Below are positions 16,976 to 24,740 of a stretch of 64,000 bases of DNA, piece after piece (the stretch's first letter is position 1; each line of letters begins with the position of its first letter). The DNA lies in the NCBI GenBank assembly GCA_031267575.1, contig JAIRYN010000052.1, forward strand, positions 41,165 to 105,164. Reading direction: 5' to 3'. This DNA is from Synergistaceae bacterium. GTDB taxonomy: Bacteria; Synergistota; Synergistia; Synergistales; Aminobacteriaceae. The notes under the pieces are model-generated. The model did not search any database. It saw only the letters and a program-made list of their open reading frames with translations, and had not been told where the DNA came from. A program made the position numbers and the translations under genes.

Positions 16976-17845
16976 TTAAACGTCTAAAGACAACACCTGT
17001 TTTGTCCCCAAGGGCCACTCCACAGCGAAAACAGAAGGCGATTCACGCAAGATCGCAAAGGCCGCCCCTCCGCTGCCGGTGATGCCCCAAGCGTAAGCGC
17101 CGATTTTCTCGAGTACTCCGAAAAGAGTACCATAATCGGGAAATTTATCCATTAGCTCCGCCGCGAAGTCGTTGGGCAAAAGTCCCACACGTTCCCCATT
17201 CCGCAGCTTTGCGCAAAGCTCCTCCGCTTCGGATCGGGCCGCGGTCTCGCTCAAAGGATAATCTCCCCTGTACCAGTGGTCCAATCGTTCATAGGCGCTC
17301 CCCGTCTTCACGCTCCAAGCGGGAAAAACGACCACAGCGTGTAGTCTCATCGGGTCCAAGGGCTCCAGGATCTCTCCCACCCCCGAAACTAATGCCAAGG
17401 GTAAACCGGAAAACAAAAACGGAACGTCGGCCCCCGTCTTCAGCGCCACGTTTCGCCAGAGATGGGTCGCCTCTTTTTCAGGGACTTTTTCGACTTCTCC
17501 AGCCAGCCAGCGCAAGATGGCTGCCCCGTTGCCGCTACCAGCGCCCAAGCCCGACCCTGGGTAAAGGTTTTTTACGATCTCCACATCAAGAAACGGAACC
17601 CGGCATCCCGCGTCCCTGGCGTAACGCAAAGCCCTGGAGACAATGTTTTCCCCCTCTACCTCCGCGCCCTGGACACGCACCGAATCCCCTTCCTCATTCC
17701 CTTTCTCGGCCTTGGAGATCGACAGCGTCTCCACACCAGGGAGGCGCAAGAACAGCGACACGATATGATGATAACCATCTTCTCGCCTCCTCGTCACCCG
17801 GAAAGACAAATTCAATTTTGCCGCGCTATACTGCACGAAACGCAC
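16976..17845 (-). CDS. ispE: 4-diphosphocytidyl-2-C-methyl-D-erythritol kinase
   Basis: GHMP-family kinase of the non-mevalonate (MEP) isoprenoid pathway; phosphorylates CDP-methylerythritol with ATP. Family signatures seen are the N-terminal AAKLNLSFRVTRRREDGYHHI, the glycine-rich ATP loop LYPGSGLGAGSGNGAA, DVPFLFSG (GADVPF motif), and the C-terminal GSGGAAFAIL loop. The frame extends 57 bases upstream, but the GTG at 17845 is preferred because it has AAAGGGG upstream and gives the standard N-terminus, and because the longer version would overlap the veg terminator. It is 289 residues, the normal size, and lies upstream of the lytic transglycosylase. Confidence 0.93.
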   Translation of the reverse strand: MRFVQYSAAKLNLSFRVTRRREDGYHHIVSLFLRLPGVETLSISKAEKGNEEGDSVRVQGAEVEGENIVSRALRYARDAGCRVPFLDVEIVKNLYPGSGLGAGSGNGAAILRWLAGEVEKVPEKEATHLWRNVALKTGADVPFLFSGLPLALVSGVGEILEPLDPMRLHAVVVFPAWSVKTGSAYERLDHWYRGDYPLSETAARSEAEELCAKLRNGERVGLLPNDFAAELMDKFPDYGTLFGVLEKIGAYAWGITGSGGAAFAILRESPSVFAVEWPLGTKQVLSLDV

Positions 17846-17899
17846 CTGAAAACCCCTTTCATAGAAAACGATAAAAAGAAAACAACAAAAAGAAAACGA

Positions 17900-17930
17900 C
17901 AAAAACGCCCCCGACTTTTGCCGGGGGCGT
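17900..17930 (-). terminator. Rho-independent terminator of veg
   Basis: On the minus strand a stem CGCCCCCG/CGGGGGCG with an eight-base loop is followed by a T-rich tract. It lies directly after the veg stop codon and before the ispE start. Confidence 0.88.
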
Positions 17931-17935
17931 ATTAG

Positions 17936-18169
17936 TTAAACCGAAGGAACAATTTCAAGCTCTACTTCCTTGGTCAATATCTCAGCGTAACTGAAAGAAA
18001 CCGTACTCGCCTTGGACTCCACATACATGGTAAACAACTTCGGATACACATTCAACAAAATCCCCTGCGTCACCTCTATTTTGTTACGCCCCTTCGACGT
18101 GCGGCACTTGACCAACTGACCTTTATAAGAGACAATTTCGTCTTTTATCGAGGTGAGCGTTCTTTGCAT
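17936..18169 (-). CDS. veg: Veg family protein
   Basis: A 77-residue cytoplasmic protein of the Veg family. The match runs over the full length: SIKDEIVSYKGQLVKCRTSKGRNKIEVTQGIL, then LFTMYVESKASTVSFSYAEILTKEVEL, which is the family's characteristic G-x-V-x-GR-K----G-L---Y---F-V---R-S-SYxDvLT layout. In Bacillus subtilis Veg promotes biofilm matrix gene expression; a role here cannot be assumed. The gene has its own promoter (18201-18229) overlapped by a perfect inverted repeat, a GAGGGAG ribosome site and its own terminator, so it is an independently controlled monocistronic unit. Confidence 0.92.
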   Translation of the reverse strand: MQRTLTSIKDEIVSYKGQLVKCRTSKGRNKIEVTQGILLNVYPKLFTMYVESKASTVSFSYAEILTKEVELEIVPSV

Positions 18170-18190
18170 AAACCATCACTCCCTCATTCA

Positions 18191-18229
18191 TGCTACATTT
18201 ATAATAGCATAAATGTAGCAAAAATACAA
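18191..18229 (-). promoter_or_regulatory. veg promoter with overlapping inverted-repeat operator
   Basis: On the minus strand TTGTAT (18224-18229), a 17-base spacer and TATTAT (18201-18206) form a good sigma-70-type promoter ~30 bases before the start of veg. The -10 box lies within a perfect inverted repeat: arm TGCTACATTTAT at 18191-18202 and its exact complement at 18209-18220, six bases apart. The geometry suggests binding by a dimeric repressor; the regulator is unknown. Confidence 0.7.
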
Positions 18230-18300
18230 ATTCAAAAAACAACAAATTACTATTCCTAGTCTTTCTTTTGTCCATTCCATTTATTCCATTTTTTAAAATG

Positions 18301-18921
18301 TCATTTATCCCATTTCGAATAGCTATAGCTGAGGTGAATGGGATAGTCTCCAGGAGATTCGCCGGGAAAACGGTTAGCAATTTCAGGATTGAAGGAAAGG
18401 GCGATGAGGGTGTCTTTATCAGGTCTCCAAGCGCTGTTCAACATAATGCGCCCCTTGACGCGGGGATTGGGGACGACTCGTTCCTTTGTCACACCAAAAC
18501 GAATACCGTAGGCTTGGCGAATGCCGTCATACAGGGCGCGGTCCGATTGGGTATCTCCCGAACTCGCAATGTAAGCCGTCTTATGTTTCAATCCCTTCTT
18601 GGCGTGGAAGCTGAAAATGAATATAGCTGAACGGTATTCAAAGGTTCCTTTCATCGTAAGCTGTCCGTTGCGGACAAAATCGGCCGCCACGGCGCCACTC
18701 TGTTCCATGCGCTTTTGGGTGCGCGTAGAGGAAAGACCAAAGGTTACTGACATGAAAGGCTCCGCGCTGTCGTTGGCCCATGCGGGACCTACGAAAAATG
18801 CGGGACCTACGAAAAAAGCGAACAATAGCGCCGCAGTGATGACGACCCAAAGCCATCGTTTTTCGGCGAAAACGCTCCTGCCGGAATCGGACAAGTCGAA
18901 CAAAGATCTCATGTCATTCAT
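18301..18921 (-). CDS. Exported/membrane-anchored protein of unknown function
   Basis: A 206-residue protein I do not recognise. After ~22 polar residues comes a hydrophobic signal/anchor segment (WLWVVITAALLFAFF) followed by a duplicated FVGPA motif from an 18-base tandem repeat, and then a ~150-residue soluble domain with mixed charge and few cysteines. A lone signal anchor suggests a periplasmic location. It lies 28 bases downstream of another small exported protein (18950-19375), probably in the same transcript. No enzyme motif is visible. Confidence 0.6.
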   Translation of the reverse strand: MNDMRSLFDLSDSGRSVFAEKRWLWVVITAALLFAFFVGPAFFVGPAWANDSAEPFMSVTFGLSSTRTQKRMEQSGAVAADFVRNGQLTMKGTFEYRSAIFIFSFHAKKGLKHKTAYIASSGDTQSDRALYDGIRQAYGIRFGVTKERVVPNPRVKGRIMLNSAWRPDKDTLIALSFNPEIANRFPGESPGDYPIHLSYSYSKWDK

Positions 18922-18949
18922 GCATGGTTACGACCATTTCTCCGGCTCG

Positions 18950-19375
18950 TTAGCGAGGCCCGAACTCCCACAAAATCCGCGAAGCTCGGCGTGCCGTCTC
19001 TCCCGTGCCCTCCACGAAATACCCTCTGTAGCGCTCCACGCTGTCATGAATGATCTTCTTGGGTAACAGGCGAGCGCTGGCCACGGGCCTACCCCGGCGG
19101 TCAAAAAACGTCAAAGTTCCGCCAAACATCATGTTTTGGTTCGTCATGTTCACCACGTCAATGGCAAGACTGTCCCAGGCATAAAGCATATTCTCGAACC
19201 GGACACCAGGAACGTCTTCGACTCTGCCGTCCATGACGACGCCGGCCACAGCGAAAGAAACCCCGGACGGCACCAACGACAGAGCCAAGGCCAAGATCAG
19301 GAGAACGGTCCACCTCATCCGCCTTCGCGCGAAAATCGAACCTTTACGAGAATCTTTTTCTCCGCTTTGTTTCAT
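18950..19375 (-). CDS. Small exported protein of unknown function
   Basis: A ~141-residue protein with a basic N-terminus (KDSRKGSIFARRRMR), a hydrophobic signal segment (WTVLLILALALSLVPSGVSFA) and a ~90-residue mature part containing FDRRGRPVASARLLPK and several aromatic residues. The fold resembles small beta-sandwich envelope proteins, but I recognise no family. The Met at 19375 is preferred over the open frame to 19450 because the latter would cross the speE promoter region. It is divergent from speE and upstream of a second unknown exported protein. Confidence 0.6.
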   Translation of the reverse strand: MKQSGEKDSRKGSIFARRRMRWTVLLILALALSLVPSGVSFAVAGVVMDGRVEDVPGVRFENMLYAWDSLAIDVVNMTNQNMMFGGTLTFFDRRGRPVASARLLPKKIIHDSVERYRGYFVEGTGETARRASRILWEFGPR

Positions 19376-19415
19376 GTCAATTAAGCCCCCTTTTTCGCTT
19401 TTACCTTGTATCGTA

Positions 19416-19467
19416 TATAATATTTTATCATCGGCGTCTCGCGCGTACAAAGGTAATCTAGGAGGTA
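19416..19467 (+). promoter_or_regulatory. speE -10 box and ribosome binding site
   Basis: A perfect TATAAT lies at 19416-19421 in the divergent speE/unknown gene spacer, without a convincing -35. An AGGAGGT ribosome site at about 19460-19466 precedes the speE ATG (19474). Confidence 0.5.
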
Positions 19468-19473
19468 ATCTGA

Positions 19474-20352
19474 ATGAATGACAGGACTCAGACGGAGCCC
19501 GTGGCGCGCGCGAAGCGCGTGAATGATCTGTGGCTGACGGAGGAGCAAACCGGAGACACGCGCCTTTCTCTCCGTGTGGAACGAACGGTTTACCAGGAAA
19601 AGACCCCCTATCAGGACCTCTTGATTGTGGATACCCGCGAATACGGGCGCGCGTTGATCCTGGATGGAGCCATTCAATTGACGGAACGGGACGAGTTTTG
19701 TTACTCAGAGATGATGGCCCACGTGCCCCTCTGCGCTCACCCCAACCCCCGGCGCGTGTTGATTGTGGGCGGCGGAGACGGAGCGATCCTGCGGGAGGTT
19801 CTCCGGCACGCGGAAGTGGAAACGTGCGTTTTAATCGACATTGATCAAGGGGTGATCGACGCCTCGAAGCAATACCTTCCCATGATGAGTTACGCTCTGG
19901 AAGATCCCCGGGCAGATGTGCGTTGCATGGACGCGCTTCAGTATATCAACACCACTGACGACCGCTTCGACGTGGCCATCGTGGACAGCACCGACCCCGT
20001 GGAGTTTGCGGCGAATCTTTTTCAGGCTCCATTCTACATGAACATCGAAAAAATATTGACTCCTCAAGGCATCCTGACGGAGTTGACGGAGTCCCCCTTT
20101 GCTGATACGGCACTGATGCGTCAGTCTATCAAGGAAATGCGGAAGGTTTTTCCTATCGTGCGGATGTATTGGGGAGCTGTGCCCACTTACCCCACAGGAA
20201 TGTGGACTTACGGCGCGGCTTCCAAGGCTCCGGACCCCACCATACCCCTGCGAGGGATGGCGGGGACCCGGTATTACACCTCTGAAATCCACAAGGCTGC
20301 CTTCGTCTTGCCTCCGTTTTTACAAGAACTGATTGCTCTGGAGACCGCCTAA
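19474..20352 (+). CDS. speE: Spermidine synthase
   Basis: Aminopropyltransferase that moves the aminopropyl group of decarboxylated S-adenosylmethionine to putrescine. The 292-residue protein shows the family blocks in order: RTVYQEKTPYQDLLIVDTREYGRALILDG (N-terminal strand domain), AIQLTERDEFCYSEMMAHVPL, RVLIVGGGDGAILREVL (methyltransferase-type nucleotide loop), VLIDIDQGVIDASKQYLP, and DVAIVDSTDPV with the catalytic Asp. A long N-terminal run (~35 residues) is typical of bacterial versions. The start has AGGAGGT nearby; a second ATG lies four bases further, out of frame. No speD is adjacent. A second spermidine synthase-like domain is fused to a membrane domain at 37138-38745. Confidence 0.93.
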   Translation: MNDRTQTEPVARAKRVNDLWLTEEQTGDTRLSLRVERTVYQEKTPYQDLLIVDTREYGRALILDGAIQLTERDEFCYSEMMAHVPLCAHPNPRRVLIVGGGDGAILREVLRHAEVETCVLIDIDQGVIDASKQYLPMMSYALEDPRADVRCMDALQYINTTDDRFDVAIVDSTDPVEFAANLFQAPFYMNIEKILTPQGILTELTESPFADTALMRQSIKEMRKVFPIVRMYWGAVPTYPTGMWTYGAASKAPDPTIPLRGMAGTRYYTSEIHKAAFVLPPFLQELIALETA

Positions 20353-20375
20353 ACTAAACTTCTTCAAGTTTTCAA

Positions 20376-20410
20376 GTTCCGGCCATCCTAAACGTGACCG
20401 GAACCTTTTG
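20376..20410. terminator. Possible bidirectional terminator between speE and the SYLF gene
   Basis: Stem GTTCCGG/CCGGAAC (7 bp) with a 15-base loop followed by CTTTTG lies where the convergent genes end. The stem overlaps the last codons of the SYLF gene, so it more likely serves speE. Confidence 0.4.
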
Positions 20411-21119
20411 CCTTTTGCGAAATGCGCTGAATCTCCTGGATCAGGGGAAGAATGCGTTTGTCCGTCGCGGGCGTTTTCAAGGCGTCGGCAGCGGCCATGT
20501 CCTTCTTCCAATATTCTTTATTCCTTTTGACGCTGATGCTCAAGGCGGCGCCGTCTAAAGAAACTCCTGCAAACAACCCCTTCGTCATAGAGTAGCTATA
20601 AATAGAGGCTTCCAATCGCCCATCCGTGGCGGCGTCCCCGCGCCTCCCGACAGGCCCGGCGGCCACGGCCACGTCCGCTCCCAGTTTCGCCCTGCTACGC
20701 AGAAACGCCTCCACGCCTTTTTCGTTGTTCACGATCAGCACAAAGGCCGTCTTCTGCACTCCGATCTGAAGTCCCAACGACCCGCCTCCCATGTTGTAAA
20801 AGCTGGGTCCGAACCATTTATTGCCCTCTTTGCGGAGGATAAACCCCTCTCCATACTCGCCACCGATGATCAAGCCCGCCTTCACCATAGCCGGAATGAA
20901 GGCCACCGCGTGGGCGTCTTTGATGACGTCTGCCATGCTCTCCACGTCGGACTGTTCCCCCATAGCCTTGATCACGTTGATGGAGTCCTGGATCAGACTA
21001 TTTGCGTCTGCGGCCCAGACCGGCTCAGCCGCAAGCGTCACTCCCCATAACATCAATATCAACACCGACACCACGATGCGCCATTTTCCGCCCAACTCTT
21101 TCGTCCATAAATTCCGCAT
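20388..21119 (-). CDS. SYLF (Ysc84-type) lipid-binding domain protein
   Basis: A ~243-residue exported protein with a C-terminal SYLF domain, a phosphoinositide/lipid-binding module first seen in yeast Ysc84 and widespread in bacteria as a secreted protein of unclear role. Seen: a signal peptide (WRIVVSVLILMLWGVTLA, ending EPVWAA), then AVAFIPAMVKAGLIIGGEYGEG, FYNMGGGSLGLQIGVQKTAFVLIVNN, LGADVAVAAGPVGR, and the family's ATDGRLEASIYSYSMTKGLFAGVSLDGAAL. The start at 21119 has GAGGAGG and gives a proper signal peptide; the frame continues 36 bases upstream. It is convergent with speE. Confidence 0.88.
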   Translation of the reverse strand: MRNLWTKELGGKWRIVVSVLILMLWGVTLAAEPVWAADANSLIQDSINVIKAMGEQSDVESMADVIKDAHAVAFIPAMVKAGLIIGGEYGEGFILRKEGNKWFGPSFYNMGGGSLGLQIGVQKTAFVLIVNNEKGVEAFLRSRAKLGADVAVAAGPVGRRGDAATDGRLEASIYSYSMTKGLFAGVSLDGAALSISVKRNKEYWKKDMAAADALKTPATDKRILPLIQEIQRISQKAKGSGHV

Positions 21120-21244
21120 TCTTAATTTCCTCCTCATTAATTTCCACATTATCACAGCACCTCCATTTCCAGGACAGAAAAATTTCCCTTGCGGTCTCTG
21201 GCTTCAAACAGAGACGCTCAGTCCAACACATGCTCTTCTCTGCT

Positions 21245-22351
21245 TTAACGCCCGCCTTTTCGGCCTCCGAACATTTCAATCAGCAGTCCGTGACGGAGGC
21301 CGTTGATGCTGACTCGAAAAGACTCCGCTTTCAAAACTTCTAGCGCGCATTGCACAATGCACGCGCTGGCGAGAATAATATCCGCCCGCTTGGGAGGCAA
21401 GCCCACGATTTTCATACGCTCCTCTAGGCTGGAACGCGCGTAAAGTTCCAGCTGACCGTCAATATCCTTCCGCGTTAAAAAGGTTCCGTTAATCTGGTCG
21501 GGGACGAGAGACGTCAGTCCCAGTTTGACGGACGCCATAGACACCACTCCTCCGCCCAAACCAATGACGAAGGGCGCGGAATCGCAAGGAAACGAAAACT
21601 CCTCGGCGAAGCGTTCCCGAACAAGACATTCCTGAATGTATTGCCGCGCCGAGTCCACGGCCTCCGGCTTTATAGGAGTCTCTGACCCCACGGGTCCAAT
21701 AGACCCCGCGCTAAAAAACTTTTCGGTCAGAAACACCGCTCCCACGGCAATGCTTTTGGATTTCTTTATTTTGTTTCCCGTGCCAAGAATGAACTCTGTG
21801 CTACCCCCCCCGGTGTCGAAAACCACCGTGGATCTTTCTGTAGAGCCCTCTTTGGATCCTTCTTTAGATCTTTCTTTGGGTCCCTCTTTGGATCCTTCTT
21901 TAGATCCCTCTTTGGGTCCCTCTTTGGATCCTTCTTTGACGTCCAAGGTGTGGATGGCCCCCAGCCAAGCCAGCCGGGCCTCCTCTTCCCCTGAAAGGAC
22001 CTCCACCGAAATGCCCGCGCGATCCCGTACCTGGCGGACAAAATCCCCCGCGTTCCGAGCTGCGCGCAGCGCCATTGTCCCCACCAGACGGGGCCTGGCC
22101 CCCAATGCGCCGGCCAACCGGACCAATCTGCGTACCACGTCGACCCCGTGTCGTATGGTTTCTTCGTCGAGAACACCCTTCTCCAGACCCGCGCCCAATC
22201 GCACGACCTCGGTGGTGTCCAGCAAGGTGCGCAGCAAAAGACCCTGTTTGCGCACAACGCGCATCTTGATGGAATTACTGCCGATATCAATGACGGCTTT
22301 GGTCTCTTGAAAACGGCCCGCCCGCCAGTTTTTTTGGGGGTGCCGCCTCAT
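21245..22351 (-). CDS. Ppx/GppA family phosphatase with internal repeat
   Basis: An exopolyphosphatase/guanosine pentaphosphate phosphatase family protein of the ASKHA fold, which removes terminal phosphates from polyphosphate or pppGpp. Seen: phosphate-1 motif KAVIDIGSNSIKM, GTMALRAARN, VLSGEEEARLAWLGA, phosphate-2 motif FDTGGGSTEFIL, and FVIGLGGGVVSMASV. The family's ~300-residue catalytic part is complete, without the C-terminal HD domain. Between GEEEARL and the phosphate-2 loop lies an insertion of nine Lys-Glu-Gly-Ser-type repeats (residues 139-173, bases 21833-21937), absent from relatives I know. The ATG overlaps the stop of the upstream YibE/F gene by four bases, implying coupled translation. 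Confidence 0.9.
   Translation of the reverse strand: MRRHPQKNWRAGRFQETKAVIDIGSNSIKMRVVRKQGLLLRTLLDTTEVVRLGAGLEKGVLDEETIRHGVDVVRRLVRLAGALGARPRLVGTMALRAARNAGDFVRQVRDRAGISVEVLSGEEEARLAWLGAIHTLDVKEGSKEGPKEGSKEGSKEGPKERSKEGSKEGSTERSTVVFDTGGGSTEFILGTGNKIKKSKSIAVGAVFLTEKFFSAGSIGPVGSETPIKPEAVDSARQYIQECLVRERFAEEFSFPCDSAPFVIGLGGGVVSMASVKLGLTSLVPDQINGTFLTRKDIDGQLELYARSSLEERMKIVGLPPKRADIILASACIVQCALEVLKAESFRVSINGLRHGLLIEMFGGRKGGR
21833..21937. repeat. 12-base tandem repeat inside the Ppx/GppA gene
   Basis: Nine imperfect copies of a 12-base unit encode K-E-G-S variants, in frame. Copies vary at single positions (S, P or R at the fourth residue), so the array has drifted since expanding. Confidence 0.95.
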
Positions 22352-23628
22352 GGAATTTTCTCCTCTTCCGCGTCCGAATGGGTTTCGAGTGAGAGTTCGA
22401 GTGAGAGTTCAGGTGAGAGTTCAGGTGAGAGTTCAGATGAGAGTTCAGATGAGAGTTCAGATGAAGATTTTTCCTCCGACACATTTCTTCCCAGGATTGT
22501 CTCCCGCAAAACGAAGAACGTGGCCGTGATGGGAATGGTCAACAACAGCCCTGAGGTACCGGCAAGGCTCTGGACGATCTCCTGCCCCACATAGGGGTCG
22601 TTCATTAAGCCCCAGAAATCAGCTCCCGCGTTGCTGATCAAGATAGCCAGAGGTAAAGATGTCCCCAAGTAGGCCAAAATCAGCGTGTTGATCATGCTAC
22701 CTAGAACCTCCGACCCCACGCGGATCCCGGCGGTCCAGAGGCGAAGCGGGGGGATCTGAGGGTCGTACTCCACGAGTTCCGACATGGCGGCCGTTATGGA
22801 AATACCCACATCCAACACCGCGCCGATGGCGCTGATGATAATGGAGGCCAACAACACGCCCCTGATGTCGATCCCTGCGATGGTGGTAACCAGAAGAGAC
22901 GTACTCTCCTCTCCCGCCAGCCCGGAGAGCTGCCAGAATTCCACCATACAATACCCTAGAAAAAACGCGCCCGCGGCTCCGCCCAGGGTTCCCAGCAAGG
23001 CCACGATCCGGGCTTGCTTGCGGCGGACGACGCAAAAGACAGTGACGGTGGAAATGAAAAACACCGCCACGAAAGCCAAAGGTATGGGAGAAACGCCCCT
23101 GGCCACCAAAGGGATATAGACCCACAAAAGGCAGGCCACGGATAGCCCCAGTCCCAACAAGGCCATCGTTCCGGCCCGCCCGGCGAAAGCGATCAGGCAG
23201 GCGCAGGCGAAAACTACCACCCCCACCACCGAGGGGATGCGAAAAGTGTCCGCTATGGAGTATTGCACGGCCCCATCGTCGAAAACGTCGACCAGGAGAA
23301 TGTATCGTCCTCCCTTTTTCACGTCGATGCCTCCGCCCTCCATCTGGGTAATGGTTATCGGAAAGAAATGCCCTTTTTGGGCCCCGGTCAGAATCTGTAT
23401 CGTTAAATCCGACTCCACGATCCTAAAAGGATCCTCGTCTTCCTGGGGCAGAATTCTCTCCTCGCCAACTCGCTCGGCCTTCACCACCAGGGACTCGTCC
23501 GTTTTCCAGTTCCGCAGCGTCCAAAAATCCACCACGGCGTAGACGCCCACCGTCAAAAGCGCCGCCAGGGCGAAACGGAACAGATACGCCTTGTAGTCGA
23601 TGTTTAAATCGGTTACCAGTTTATTCAT
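22348..23628 (-). CDS. YibE/F family integral membrane protein
   Basis: A 426-residue inner-membrane protein of the YibE/F family, function unproved. It has one N-terminal transmembrane helix (YLFRFALAALLTVGVYAVVDF), a ~90-residue extracytoplasmic domain with GGIDVKKGGRYILLVDVFDDGAVQYSIADTFR, and then seven or more helices holding the family core: GLGLSVACLLWVYIPLVARG, IAGIDIRGVLLASIIISAIGAVLDVGISI, AGIRVGSEVLGSMINTLILAY, and LTIPITATFFVLRE. It ends in a 12-base tandem array encoding SELS repeats (bases 22383-22460). It is coupled to the Ppx/GppA gene; the pairing suggests a shared phosphate or ion-related context but this is not established. Confidence 0.88.
   Translation of the reverse strand: MNKLVTDLNIDYKAYLFRFALAALLTVGVYAVVDFWTLRNWKTDESLVVKAERVGEERILPQEDEDPFRIVESDLTIQILTGAQKGHFFPITITQMEGGGIDVKKGGRYILLVDVFDDGAVQYSIADTFRIPSVVGVVVFACACLIAFAGRAGTMALLGLGLSVACLLWVYIPLVARGVSPIPLAFVAVFFISTVTVFCVVRRKQARIVALLGTLGGAAGAFFLGYCMVEFWQLSGLAGEESTSLLVTTIAGIDIRGVLLASIIISAIGAVLDVGISITAAMSELVEYDPQIPPLRLWTAGIRVGSEVLGSMINTLILAYLGTSLPLAILISNAGADFWGLMNDPYVGQEIVQSLAGTSGLLLTIPITATFFVLRETILGRNVSEEKSSSELSSELSSELSPELSPELSLELSLETHSDAEEEKIP
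22383..22460. repeat. 12-base tandem repeat at the YibE/F C-terminus
   Basis: About seven copies of a 12-base unit (GAGAGTTCAGGT variants) encode a Ser-Glu-Leu-Ser low-complexity tail on the cytoplasmic side of the membrane protein. Confidence 0.92.
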
Positions 23629-23876
23629 CGCGTATTCCTAAATCCCAAATTTTCACATTTAACTTTTTCAATCCCGTTTTCCTCCGTCAAAAACAGCCGC
23701 TGTTCGCTTCCAAGCCTAGACCCCTTGCTCGAAAAGATAAAGAGCGGTGTCAGCATAATAACAGAACTTTCGTCGTAGTCCTCTGTATTACAAACATAGA
23801 GACTATAAGTGGATTGACCTTTCAAGTGCCTTCATAATTATAAAGACGCTACCTTATTATAAAGACGCTACCTTTT
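23629..23876. other. Intergenic region with a 19-base direct repeat
   Basis: No convincing gene: a 66-codon minus-strand frame covers most of it, without ribosome site or recognisable features. Two adjacent copies of ATTATAAAGACGCTACCTT lie at 23837-23874, directly before the IS605 end. Confidence 0.6.
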
Positions 23877-23880
23877 GTTG

Positions 23881-23990
23881 ACATACTTCCACAACTAAAG
23901 TCATGTGATTCTAAGATCGACAAAGACAGCCGACTGAAACCGGTCTTACGTCTTCTCCTTTAAGCGTGGATGCCCCTACTCTGATAATAT
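23881..23990 (-). ncRNA. IS605-type right end, possible TnpB guide-RNA scaffold, copy B
   Basis: On the minus strand this follows the tnpB remnant and has the conserved core (GACCGGTTTCAGTCGGCTG) and the terminal hairpin. It is the copy in its natural place, at the 3' end of tnpB. Transcription is not shown by the sequence. Confidence 0.45.
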
Positions 23991-24293
23991 TTACAGCCAC
24001 ATTAATATCTTGCTGAAGAACAGTTTATACGCTCTGTCAATACGTTGCGCGATATCTTGTATCGCCTGAGAGCCAATATTATTCCAGTGTCCGTAGCGTT
24101 TAGTGTTCTTCAGTTTGGTTATATGCCGTTGCAAACGGATAACATGGATAACATTGAGGCTTTTACCGAACATCCGATAGTAGCGGTGATGAAGCGCGAT
24201 CAAATAATTGTAGATCGACCCGGCAAGGCTAATCTTATGGTGAAGATGTTTATTCCGTTTGGCCTTGTAGAGTTTGAAAACGTAGGTTCTCAT
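23911..24293 (-). pseudogene. TnpB with catalytic core deleted
   Basis: The N-terminal ~92 codons are typical TnpB (MRTYVFKLYKAKRNKHLH, SIYNYLIALHHRYYR, LQRHITKLKN, NIGSQAIQDIAQRIDRAYKLFF). They are joined directly to the C-terminal part (QDINVAVNIIRVGAST ... SVGCLCRS) in a different frame, so reading stops at 23991. The RuvC core and zinc finger, about 250 residues in intact relatives, are lost. The ATG overlaps the original tnpA stop (ATGA), the usual tnpA-tnpB arrangement. No active RNA-guided nuclease can be made. Confidence 0.88.
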
Positions 24294-24701
24294 TTATTTT
24301 TCTGCCCCTCGATATACTTCATGATAGTTTTATCTGAAATATGCCCTACAGATTCACAACAGATTCACAACAGATTCACAGTAGTACGAACGTGTTCGCA
24401 AAGAAGGCATTTTCAGGAGATGAGGAAGTTCCAAGCGCAATACTCTTGCGGTATAGCCCTTGAGCTGTCGGACAATATAGTGAGGAGCGTTTATAGGCCG
24501 CGTTTTGACAAAGGCGTGAATGTGATCCGGCATGATATCAAGCTTCGCAATCTGAACATCGATCTCATCAGCTTTCTCGTATAAAAGTTCTTTGAGTCGG
24601 ATTTCTACACCACCAACAAGCACCTTGCGCCGATATTTGGGACACCAGACCAGATAAGATGATAGCCAATATTGAACACAGATGTGTTCGAATGAATCCA
24701 T
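24290..24701 (-). pseudogene. tnpA: IS200/IS605 Y1 transposase, frameshifted by a triplicated 11-mer
   Basis: The frame holds the Y1 transposase signatures: SSYLVWCPKYRRKVLVG, the metal-binding HUH motif as MPDHIHAFVKT, and the C-terminal SLRTRSYYCES with the catalytic Tyr nearby. Just after, the 11-base unit GAATCTGTTGT occurs three times instead of once, which adds 22 bases and shifts the frame to an early stop. Beyond the repeat the original frame resumes as GHISDKTIMKYIEGQ and ends overlapping the tnpB ATG. It is therefore a recently inactivated transposase. Confidence 0.9.
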
Positions 24702-24740
24702 CGTTAATAAACCATAAAGCCAGCATCCACTCTTATAAGG

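Noticed and set aside
22383..22460. Possible CRISPR array from regularly spaced repeats
   Set aside because: Units are only 12 bases, contiguous and without spacers, and they are in frame within a gene. The same applies to the other arrays in the window.
23625..23825. A 66-codon minus-strand frame upstream of YibE/F
   Set aside because: No ribosome site, no recognisable pattern, and it overlaps the promoter space of the YibE/F gene.
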